From Xestospongia muta (lineage: Eukaryota > Porifera > Demospongiae > Haplosclerida > Petrosiidae): a stretch of DNA of 64,000 nt. Below are positions 56,201-64,000 of this stretch, one piece after another (positions within the stretch are counted from its first letter, which is position 1; each line of letters starts with the position of its first letter). A program made the position numbers and the translations under genes. The DNA lies in contig OY848922.1 in the NCBI GenBank assembly GCA_963693285.1, positions 1,910,923 through 1,974,922 on the forward strand, given 5' to 3'. The notes under the pieces are model-generated. The model was given only the letters and a program-made list of their open reading frames with translations, did not search any database and was not told the origin of the DNA.

Positions 56201-57295
56201 GTCATTATCACTCAACCTGTTCACCGTATCTTAGCACGTTTCTGGCATATGACTAACATCGAACCTTCCTTAACTCATTCTATATCCTCAATATATGTGT
56301 TATGTTTCACTCAGTTTGCTGCTACTTCTCTTAAACTACTCCACTTCACAAAGTGGTACAGTCTTACTAATGAAGATGAAACTGGCATAGCATTTTACTA
56401 TGATGGTACATTGGATTATTTTGGTTATCCTCATGCATTTCTTGGTATCTTAGCCATAATTGTCTTGATTGTTGTTGTCTTCATACCAACAGTTTATCTT
56501 TTACTTCATCCCTTTAAATGGTTTCATAAGATCCTAGACTGGTGTAAAATAAAACGTCCACAATTTGTTATGACTCTTGTTGATGACTACACTGGAGCCT
56601 TTAAGAATGGTTGTAATAACACTAATGATTATCGTTATTTTGCTGGTCTTTATTTGTTACTGAGGGTTGTTATTATCTGTCTCTATTATATTCCTATTCA
56701 ACAATATCTGATTATTATTATGGGTATTCAAATCTCTCTTTTTGTTGCAGCAGGAGGTGCTATTACAATATTTCGTCCATACAGGAAAAATATTCACAAT
56801 TTTTCAGAATTTTTATTATTATTGGCTTTAGCATTTATAAGTGGTATTGAAATAATTATGTACAGGTCTAACGGTTTCTTTTCTACTTTTGCATGTTTCA
56901 TTCTTTTATATTTTCCATCATTTATTGTCATTTTATATTGTATCTACTGGATTATTAAGAAGGTCAGATGTTGTTGTTTGTATTATAAAGACACCAGAAG
57001 ATCACAGACTAACCCTATAGATGAATACATTCCATCTGATAGTGACATTGATGATAATTTGTTTGCTGATCGTGTCATGAATCCAGATGAGTATGATGAA
57101 CATCATGTGAGCACTGTACCATATGATCATGAGTCCCCTCAAACACCCAAAGAGTCTACTACAACACACTATCAAGGTACTACTCGTCATGCTACTTATG
57201 GTACATTGACCAATCGTACATCGATCAACTCTGCTACTAAATCAAGATATGGTACCATTACTACTAGTGGTGAAATGAAACTCCTAACAGATTAA
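53237..57295 (+). CDS. Beta-helix ectodomain multi-pass receptor-like protein (single exon)
   Basis: One exon of 1352 residues from ATG 53237 to TAA 57293, in a locus where other genes are intron-rich. Residues 1-18 (MLFLAVIFNILSTQVVYS) form a signal peptide. Residues about 20-640 contain many NNT/NNS/GGG-rich, short beta-type repeats (GGGLSVTTGSG, KGGAIYSGP, YGGAIALYE), as in right-handed parallel beta-helix (pectate-lyase-like) surface proteins. Residues about 640-865 are Cys-rich. About nine hydrophobic segments follow, roughly at 870-895, 904-926, 954-980, 1015-1035, 1063-1092, 1134-1155, 1157-1178, 1188-1210 and 1214-1240. The cytoplasmic tail of about 110 residues ends with ATYGTL and SRYGTI, YxxL/I motifs 13 residues apart; the second fits the ITIM consensus. 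Likely a plasma-membrane receptor or adhesion protein. Ligand and signalling are unknown. A tandem copy lies 9.7 kb downstream. Confidence 0.88.
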   Translation: MLFLAVIFNILSTQVVYSLNWQHEIYVSTTTGINNTSCWSGGQHTPCATFNLALRGLQHNSTVIYITPGNYILEYGQETQLKYKSQIAIIGKLPNSPGEQHKAIIKCSSFTGLSFLWSNDIFVQFLTFHGCGGVQVSTSRNLSSQSFELLMFQVAMYMLYCQNVHIVDVVIESSNGTGLTMYNTVGNVTISGCVFMENGVGVSYGGGGLQIEWSYCNPENEWDCSKEVLPSVHVSHGSLYNIINCSFTFNMAKGGSLSSHYFKLSNQNRDSYLFGNGGGVSVIFKGQASNNKIILYNNILEGNQGDHGGGFYIGYYDNANNNNVEMSHMTVTNNSNPNIDYFSLNKKNKGGGGGKIVHASKYISGIKQPINSITIFDCNISNNTGIIGGGLSVTTGSGIIFLTEVLLSWNIAYLGSACYFIKGIDFTQSGPVQITNNTFSSNRPTCDIHTVYSFTILYCSGTLYSSSVPISFNGINTFNDNNASAIEVHGSVIMINPGTKMNFTGNSAVYGGAIALYECSYIVLYNESKLAFINNTATSKGGAIYSGPCDSQQTQSGYCFIVYYNSDVHPDEWETEMIFSYNICGFDSNAIYVTALSSCWWPLHSNTSNITLPSIRRTLCWNNWTYTPDNCTNSVHSGVAFLSDSRHLNIQPGARFKIDVYDGMGHLQSNSDKINYCVSSDANIGFWDNTNCVTDFEPTLYQFCNNKNCQLLTEPFYLSITTLGSHPLQSNYGVTLQECEWPFKFECINCANDFRDYNIYGCTMSIPGFSCSDQNSHSDSESQCTVGSYYYSVLSGYCLSNYNSNPVIGRCPHSNKIYCYHNVYMHDITDIISCTVSDGNSYTGRLNGACKSNNCVTINSPRFECRYEGTVINLLIVFTIEIVPVTILVILIIVLNIKLTNGSLNGYVFFCQIVPIAYFFWGFSFWTFPHNIWNLNFLNVIPFPVCTTPTIGSLGAITFWYVIAAYPLLLLFFLYGWITMYNKGFKCVVIITQPVHRILARFWHMTNIEPSLTHSISSIYVLCFTQFAATSLKLLHFTKWYSLTNEDETGIAFYYDGTLDYFGYPHAFLGILAIIVLIVVVFIPTVYLLLHPFKWFHKILDWCKIKRPQFVMTLVDDYTGAFKNGCNNTNDYRYFAGLYLLLRVVIICLYYIPIQQYLIIIMGIQISLFVAAGGAITIFRPYRKNIHNFSEFLLLLALAFISGIEIIMYRSNGFFSTFACFILLYFPSFIVILYCIYWIIKKVRCCCLYYKDTRRSQTNPIDEYIPSDSDIDDNLFADRVMNPDEYDEHHVSTVPYDHESPQTPKESTTTHYQGTTRHATYGTLTNRTSINSATKSRYGTITTSGEMKLLTD

Positions 57296-58100
57296 AGTGG
57301 ACATTTGTTGAAAACATTTTGATCTTTCAATTTAATTCTGACTTTCTGCTGAACTTTGTGTACAATTGTGAATGTTTTTTTCCAATTTTTGTGATAATAA
57401 TGTATAATGTTTACAATCAATCAAGTTTAAAATAGTTAAAAATAATATTTTTGTTTTTGTAGTATTTAACTACATTTAGTAACTACTCACTGCTTTATAT
57501 TAGTTTATATTGTCTTTAGTTATTTGCTTAATTTGTGATTGACCATACAAAACTGTTAATTCATTACAAAGAGGACCATTATTGAATACATGTAGTTCTA
57601 GCTATCACTGGAGAGACTTTTATTTAGGTTTAGTATGATGTAGTTCAATAGAGTAGAGAAAATGACATCAATCCAGTTACAGCTTCTTGACAACTGAGTT
57701 CTAAATGTATAATACAAAACAAACCCTTTAATTATTAAAGTTTAAAATGTACAAAAAATTTACAAACATATTTAAAGCATTGACCTAATGAACTTGAAAT
57801 GAGGAGGTAAGTTTGCTGTGATCAAAAAATCCATGAAGTCATTAGAATAATTAGACATGTATCCATTATACCATAAACATCACAGTTCAGTTTTCATACT
57901 GTGACTAGTTGCATCATCTCCATTTATTTCTTCCAGGTTTTTTTTTAGCTTCTTCTTTGATCTTTCTCTTTCTAATATTTCTGGAGGAGGCTCTATAATT
58001 AGAAATGTCATCACTATTAAATTTAATCATACTGATTTACAATAGTGTACATGTCACTAAACCATCCTTCATCTCCTACATACTGAGTAGGAGATGAAGG
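57296..58100. other. Receptor 3' UTR and flank, with duplicated segment
   Basis: Begins with the 3' UTR (agtggacatttgttgaaaac). The part 57740-57900 (tttaaaatgtacaaaaaatt ... gaaatgaggaggtaagtttg) is nearly identical to 60190-60345, showing that the flank is part of a repeated unit. Confidence 0.7.
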
Positions 58101-58101
58101 A

Positions 58102-58345
58102 TATGACCACTTCACCATATGATCATGAGTACATTCAAACACTATAAGAGTCTACTACAACACACTATCAAGGTACTACTCAATATGATACTTATCAATA
58201 TGGTACACTGACCAATTGTACATCAATTAATTCTGCTACTAAATCAAGAAATGGTAGCTTTATTAGTGGTACTTCTAATGAAGTAAGACACCTGATAAAG
58301 TGAAGAGAAGATGATTGTTAACTACTTCTTGATCATTCAATCTAA
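58102..58345 (+). pseudogene. Decayed copy of receptor 3' end (type B)
   Basis: Homologous to 57115-57330. Recognisable pieces include ccatatgatcatgagt, acaacacactatcaaggtac, YGTLTNCTSINSATKSRN-like coding, and an altered ending with EVRHLIK-type residues before TGA. The second YxxI tyrosine codon is changed. Confidence 0.8.
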
Positions 58346-58619
58346 GTTCTTCTCCTGACTGAGTTTTGTATGTGTGTGTTTTAAATTCATTTTTTCTAAT
58401 TGTAACAATTACAATGTGTGATTTGAAATTAAAAAATAAAATCAAATATTTCTTTGTGTTATGATTAGTATTTGACTACATTACAATCTACTCATTATTT
58501 GTATATTGTCTTTGAATTTTTCTTTGTGACTAGCTTTGATTGGTATAAAATTCAATACTATACTAAAGAACTCTAGACCATCATTTGACCTATTGTTGAA
58601 ATAAGACTACTAGACCACA

Positions 58620-58700
58620 CATATATCTTTATAAAACCTGATCAAACCTGCTCTATAGACCAGGACAAACCAGTATTTTTAAATAACAGAATTGACATAA
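58620..58700 (+). repeat. TMEM237-last-exon-like repeat, copy 1
   Basis: cctgatcaaacctgctctat/agaccaggacaaaccag matches the coding sequence near 51500-51535 in the last exon of TMEM237. Further copies lie near 59790, 60855 and 62370. Confidence 0.7.
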
Positions 58701-58859
58701 ATGAAAGTGCTGCAATCAAAATATGAATGATTATACCATTATATAATATACACAATCACAGTTCACTTATATAATACTGTGACCAGCTATATACCTCCTC
58801 CAATTGCTTCTTTCAATTTCCTTTTAACTTACACTTCTTTGATGTTTCTTAGTTATATT

Positions 58860-59060
58860 TCAGTGATGAAATGAAACTCCTAACAGATTAAAATGGACGC
58901 TTGTTGAAACGTTTTAATCTTTCAATTTAATTCTGTCTTTTCAGCTTAACTTTGTATGCGTGCATTGTGAATGTTTTTTTCCCCAATTTTTTTCCCCGAT
59001 ATTATTGTTGTTGTGATAATTTAATGTTACTTGCAAACAATTAAACTTACAATAATATTT
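58860..59060 (+). pseudogene. Decayed copy of receptor 3' end (type A)
   Basis: gatgaaatgaaactcctaac/agatta reproduces the last codons (EMKLLTD-stop) and 3' UTR of the receptor at 57270-57400, with few changes. Only the very end is present. Confidence 0.85.
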
Positions 59061-59344
59061 ACTTTGTAATTATTTATCATGTATCTTTTGTTAGGTTCAA
59101 TTTTCATGTGTATTTGTTAATAGGTGCTTATTATATCTTTTGTTATAGGTGACATTATTTAAGTAGTGTTAATGTTTGTTTCTTAGAACTAGTCTTTGAT
59201 GTGTTATTTTTTAGTTTACACTTTCTTAGTTCTGTTTTATATTTAAATGTTGCCGTTACAGTTTTGTTGTATGCAAAGATATATATTTAAATTCTAGTTA
59301 TTTGTGAATTCAATGGTTTAAGTTACCCCACTTTGTGTTTTTAT

Positions 59345-59570
59345 TAGTATTTAATTACATTTATGATACATTGACTAATCATACATCAATTAATTCAACT
59401 ACTAAATTAAGAAATGGTACCTTTATCAGTGGTACGTTTAATAAAATGAGACACCTAACAGATTAAAGAAAAGCCTATTTTAACTACTTGTTCATCTATC
59501 AATTTAAGTTCTGTTCCTGACTGAGTTCTATGTGTGAATTTAAAATTTTTTTTAATTATTGTAATTGATT
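59345..59570 (+). pseudogene. Decayed copy of receptor 3' end (type B)
   Basis: Reads YDTLTNHTSINSTTKLRNGT, then FISGTFNKMRHLTD and stop. The 3' UTR resembles that of the copy at 58102. Confidence 0.85.
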
Positions 59571-60349
59571 ACAATGTGTGGTTTGAAATTTAAAAATAGA
59601 ATCAAATATTATTTCCTGTTTTTTTATTAATACTTGACTACGTTTACTATCTACTCACTATTTTGTACGTTATCTTCGTTTTGTTCTTAGTAATTAGCTT
59701 TGATTGGTATAAATACAAAAGTCTCATCATATTATAACATAGAACTAGACTATCATATAATTTAATATTGAATTAAGACATCTTTATAAATCTGATCATG
59801 CTTCTTCTACAGACCAGAAAACCAATAAAATGTGAAATAACTGCACTAGCTTTAAAACTATACAAAATATCACACTTTTATAATAACATTGAATTCAGTG
59901 ACCTAACTGAGTTATGTTTGCTGCAATCAAAAATGTATCATGTAATTAATCAATGTCAAAATTTAGTTTTATAAAAGAGGATGTTTATTAACTACTATTT
60001 GATCTTCAAATTCAAGTTCTGTTTCTTGAGCTGAGCTTTGTACTAGTTGTTGTGATAATTAAAATGTTGCTTGCAATCAATCAAGTTTAAGATAATTAAA
60101 AATAATATTAATAATTATATTACTACTAAATTAAGAAAAGGGAACCTCATAAAACCCTTTAAACTTCATAGTTTAGCTTGAAATAACTATGAAAGTTTAA
60201 AATGTACAAAAAATTCACAAACATATTTAAAGTATTGACCTAATGAAATTGAAATGAGGAGGTAAGTTTGCTGTGATCAAAAAATCCATGAAGTCATTAG
60301 AATAATTAGACATGTATACATTTTACCATAAACATCACAGTTTAGTACA

Positions 60350-60640
60350 TTAAAAACACTATAACAGTCTACTACTACACACTATCGAGGTACTATTCAT
60401 CATGCTACTTATGGTACATTGACCAATAGTACATTAATTAATTCAACTACTAAATCAGGAAATGGTAGCTTTATTAGTGGTACTTTTAATGAAGTAAGAC
60501 ACCTGATAAATTGAAGAGAAGATGATTGTTAACTACTTCTTGATCATTCAATCTAAGTTCTTCTCCTGACTGAGTTTTGTATGTGTGTGTTTAAAATTCA
60601 TTTTTTCTAATAGTAACAATTACAATGTGTGATTTAAAAT
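60350..60640 (+). pseudogene. Decayed copy of receptor 3' end (type B)
   Basis: Reads HHATYGTLTNSTLINSTTKS, then a GNGSFISGTFNEVRHLIN-like end and stop. Close to the copy at 58102 over more than 500 bp of 3' flank (to about 60900). Confidence 0.85.
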
Positions 60641-61009
60641 TAAAAAAAATCAAATAAAATATTTCCTTTGTGTTTTGATTAGTATTTGACTACATTACAA
60701 TCTACTCATTATTTGTATATTGTCTTTGAATTTTTTGCTTTGTGATTAGCTTTGATTGGTATAAAACTCAATACTATACTAAAGAACTTTTGACCATCAA
60801 TTGACTTATTGTTAAAGTAAGACTACTAGACCACTGATATATCTTTATAAAACCTGATCAAACCTGTTCTATAGACCAGGACAAACCAGTTTAACTTGAA
60901 ATAATGGCACTTGTTTTTAAACTGTATAATTGAAAATATCACAAAGTATTTTTAAATAACAGAAATGACATAAATGAAAATGCTGCAATCAAAAAATGAA
61001 TGATTATAC

Positions 61010-61150
61010 CATCATATAATATACACAATATACCATCATATAATATACACAATATACCATCATATATTATACACAATATACCATCATATAATATACACAA
61101 TATACCACCATTATATAATATACACAATGTACTATCATATAATATACACA
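61010..61150. repeat. 24-bp minisatellite
   Basis: Six copies of a 24-bp unit, ataccatcatataatataca followed by caat. The array replaces a single copy at 58730-58760 in the matching unit, so it expanded after duplication. Confidence 0.95.
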
Positions 61151-61254
61151 AAATCACTGTTCACGTTTTATACTGTGACCAGCTGTTTACCTCCTCCAGT
61201 TTCTTCTTTCGATTTAATTCCTTTTAACTTACACTTCTTTGATCTTTCTCTGTC

Positions 61255-61480
61255 ATGTTTCAGTGATGAAATAAAACTTCTAACAGATTAAAGTGGACAA
61301 TTGTTGAAAACATTTTAATCTTTCAATTTAATTCTGCCTTTTCAGCTTAACTTTGTATTCATGCATTGTGAATGTTTTTTCCCAATATTATTGTTGTTGT
61401 GATAATTATAATATTACTTGGCAACAATTAAATTTAAAATAATATTTACTTTGTGTAATATATTGTAATTGTATTTCATT
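61255..61480 (+). pseudogene. Decayed copy of receptor 3' end (type A)
   Basis: gtgatgaaataaaacttctaac/agattaaagtgg matches the receptor end and 3' UTR. Met of EMKLLTD is changed to Ile. Pairs with 58860-59060. Confidence 0.85.
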
Positions 61481-61794
61481 TAGCCACTTACTAATTGTTT
61501 ATGACGTATCTTTTGTTAGGTTCAATTTTTAGGTGTAATTGTTAATAGGTGCTTATTATATCTTATGTTATAAGTGACATTATTTAAGTAGTGTTAATAG
61601 TCATTAAGTAGTGTTAATGTTCATTTCTTAGCTACTAGACTTTGATGTGTTATTTTTTAGTTTACACTTTCTTAGTTCTGTTTTATATTTAAATGTTGCT
61701 GTTACAGTTTTGTTGTATGTAAAGATTTATATTTAAGTTCTAGTTAGTTGTGAATTCAATGGTTTAAGTTACCACACTTTGTGTTTTTATTAGT

Positions 61795-62060
61795 ATTTAA
61801 TTACATTTATGATACATTGACTAATCACACATCAATTAATTCAACTACTAAATTAAGAAATGGTACCTTTATTAGTGGTACTTTTAATGAAATAAGACAC
61901 CTGATAAAGTTGAAGATGATTGTTAATGATTTTATCTTTCAATCTAAGTTATTCCCTTTTGGTTGAGCTCTCTATGTGTGTATTTTGATTTTTCTTTTTT
62001 CTAATTGCTGTATTGATTACAACATGTGATTTGAAATTAAAAATAGAATCAAACATTATT
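61795..62060 (+). pseudogene. Decayed copy of receptor 3' end (type B)
   Basis: Reads YDTLTNHTSINSTTKLRNGT, then FISGTFNEIRHLIK. Very close to 59345-59570, confirming that a larger block (about 58.1-59.9 kb) was duplicated to 60.35-62.5 kb. Confidence 0.85.
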
Positions 62061-62309
62061 CCTATCTGTTTGTATTAGTATTTAACTAGATTCACTATCT
62101 AGTAGTATCTACTCACTATTTGTATTGGATTTCTTGTTAATGGGAATTACAGTCCAATTTCCTAATTACTAAATTTTATGATTTAGGATTTAGAATTTTG
62201 AAATAATTTCATAGAATCAATTTTTAGAAATTAAGTTGGTGTAAATATACACAGACCTATATTGTCTATATTGAATTTTTTCCATTATAAAAGCTTTGAC
62301 TGGTATAAA

Positions 62310-62500
62310 TTCCAAAATTGAATATAAAACTAGACCATCAAATGATTTACTTAGATATCTTTATAAACCTGACCAAACCTCTTCTACAGACCAAAAAACA
62401 GTTTAATTTGAAATAACTGGTCTGTCATTTAAACTGTACAAGAATGTCACACACTTTTATAATAACATTGAATTCAGTGACCTAACCAAGTTATGTTTGC
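62310..62500 (+). repeat. TMEM237-last-exon-like repeat, copy 4
   Basis: actagaccatcaaatgattt ... cctgaccaaacctcttctac/agaccaaaaa ... tttgaaataactgg matches the order of pieces seen at 51430-51560 and 60820-60910. Confidence 0.65.
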
Positions 62501-62699
62501 TACATGTACAAGAGAAATCTCTCATTAATAGAACACAAAGAGATCTGCTGAATCATACTGTTTGAATATGCTATATTAGCACTGAGTAAACTGTAATTGT
62601 CACAGTTACTTTTCAATATTTACATAACTAATTTTACAAACATTAGATCACAACATATACAGTGTGAAAATCACTTTAGATAAAAATAACTACAGCTAG

Positions 62700-62909
62700 G
62701 GAGATACTTTGGTCATAGACTTACCAAGTCTTTCCTTCAAGTTATCACTGAAATATCCTTGCTTCTGGATTCACCACTAACCCTTGATAAGTGACTTATC
62801 TATCTATAATTTGTGATCTGCAAGATTTATCAGACAAAAGTAATAAAGTAAGTATGTGAATAAAGTATAGCTTGTCAACTAATTAATTTCTATTGTATAA
62901 TTAGATATC
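62700..62909. other. Duplicated 5' flank with empty insertion site
   Basis: Homologous to 52320-52465 joined to 53189-53236. The inverted-repeat element is absent: tatagcttgtcaa runs on into ctaattaatttctattgt. This marks the pre-insertion state of the locus. Confidence 0.85.
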
Positions 62910-64000
62910 ATGTTGTTTTTGGCTGTCATTTTTAATATCTTATCAACACAAATTGTTTATTCCCTCAACTGGCAACATGAGATCTATGTTAGTACAACTA
63001 CTGGGATCAATAATACCTCCTGTTGGAGTGGTGGACAACGCACACCATGTGCTACCTTCAACCTAGCATTGAGAGGACTACAACATAACTCCACTGTCAT
63101 CTACATTACTCCTGGTAACTATATACTGGAATATGGACAAGAGACACAACTAAGATACAAGTCTCAAATAGCAATTATTGGTAAAGTACCAAACAGTCCA
63201 GGTGAGCAACACAAAGCAATTATTAAATGTAGTTCATTTACTGGTCTGTCATTCTTGTGGTCCGAGGACATTATTATTAAGTCAATCCTGCTTCATGGTT
63301 GTGGAGGTGTTCAGGTCAGTACTAGTAGGAAATGCTCTTCACAATCATTTGAACTCTTGATGTTCCAAGTGGCAGCGTACATGTTATATTGTCAAAATGT
63401 ACATATAGTAGATGTAGTAATTGAGTCATCTAATGGTACTGGTCTTACTATGTACAATACAGTGGGTAATGTAACAATATCTGGGTGTGTATTCAATGAG
63501 AATGGAATTGGAGTATCATATGGAGGAGGTGGATTACAAATAGAATGGTCATATTGTAATCCAGAAAATAAACACAGTTGTACTTCTTTTGTCAGTTGAC
63601 ACTAACAATGGTAGTTTATATAACATAATTAATAGTAGTTTTACTTTCAATATGGCTCAAAGAGGGTCTACACATTATAAGTTAAGTAATCAAGGTAGAG
63701 ATAGCTATGTGTTTGGTAATGGAGGAGGTGTATCTGTTATTTTTAAGAGTCAGGCTAGCAATAACAAAATTATCATGTACTCCAATATACTAGAAGGTAA
63801 CCAGGGTGATCATGGTGGTGGATTTTACATAGGTTACTATGACAATGCTAATAATAACAGTGTTGAGATGAGTCATATGACTGTTACTAATAATAGAGAT
63901 CCTAACATTGATCATGTTGGATATTATGGAGACAAAGGAGGAGGTGGAGGTAAGATAGTACAGTCTTCAAAATATATCAGTGGTATCAAACAACCAATAA
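62910..64000 (+). pseudogene. Second receptor copy, frameshifted and truncated by the window edge
   Basis: ATG 62910 opens a copy nearly identical over its first 229 codons to the receptor at 53237, including signal peptide and WQHEIYVSTTTGINN. At about 63590 the frame shifts by one base: NPENKHSCTSFVS-TGA, while the homologous protein continues in another frame as VDTNNGSLYNIINSSFTFNM, and then FGNGGGVSVIFKSQASNN through the window end. This is a probable pseudogene, although a sequencing error is possible. A stretch at 63263-63296 (DIIIKSILLH against DIFVQFLTFH) is much more different than its surroundings. Confidence 0.8.

Noticed and set aside
60939..61227. Open frames of IleLeuTyrAsp repeats near 61 kb
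   Set aside because: They are produced by the 24-bp minisatellite in noncoding flank.
63590..63640. A small intron rather than a frameshift in the second receptor copy
   Set aside because: No GT/AG pair removes the stop while keeping the conserved residues on both sides, and the first copy has no intron there.

Overview
The window is nuclear DNA from an animal, most likely a demosponge such as Amphimedon or a relative. The DNA is AT-rich and gene-dense. Genes are cut into many short exons by very small introns (down to about 42 nt, commonly 50-150 nt). It carries conserved metazoan genes (RTEL1, UBR4, TMEM237) beside a lineage-type family of intronless multi-pass receptors. No bacterial operons, rRNA, tRNA or CRISPR arrays were found. 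The organism assignment is inference.

Layout: (1) 1-1179, plus strand, the 3' end of a degenerate short-chain dehydrogenase-like gene. (2) 1546-2877, plus, an intronless coiled-coil protein with a death-fold-like N-terminus and a 42-bp tandem repeat. (3) 3462-9109, plus, RTEL1-type Fe-S DNA helicase. (4) 10056-11955, minus, a 4-exon gene for three ubiquitin-like domains fused to a lone RING2/Rcat-like zinc module. (5) 12572-48107, minus, the giant N-recognin UBR4, with intron minisatellites and long CT microsatellites that form the polypyrimidine tracts of its 3' splice sites. (6) 48262-51555, plus, ciliary transition-zone protein TMEM237, head-to-head with UBR4 across 154 bp that holds an RFX X-box-like site. 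(7) 52466-53177, a 712-bp inverted-repeat element carrying a broken RecQ-like helicase 5' end. (8) 53237-57295, plus, a single-exon 1352-residue protein with a beta-helix-like ectodomain, about nine membrane segments and a tail with two YxxL/I motifs. (9) 57296-62909, repeated decayed copies of that gene's 3' end. (10) 62910-64000, a second, frameshifted copy of the same gene, cut by the window edge.

Functional themes: two ubiquitin-system genes (UBL-Rcat and UBR4) lie in tandem 0.6 kb apart. The right-hand 12 kb is a rapidly duplicating receptor locus, whose second copy preserves an empty site for the inverted-repeat insertion. The most promising leads are the triple-UBL/Rcat fusion, the receptor family with its ITIM/ITAM-like tail, the splice-site CT microsatellites, and the gene-fragment-carrying inverted-repeat element. 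All exon boundaries were read by eye from GT/AG sites and frame continuity. The internal exon structure of UBR4 is only partly resolved here.
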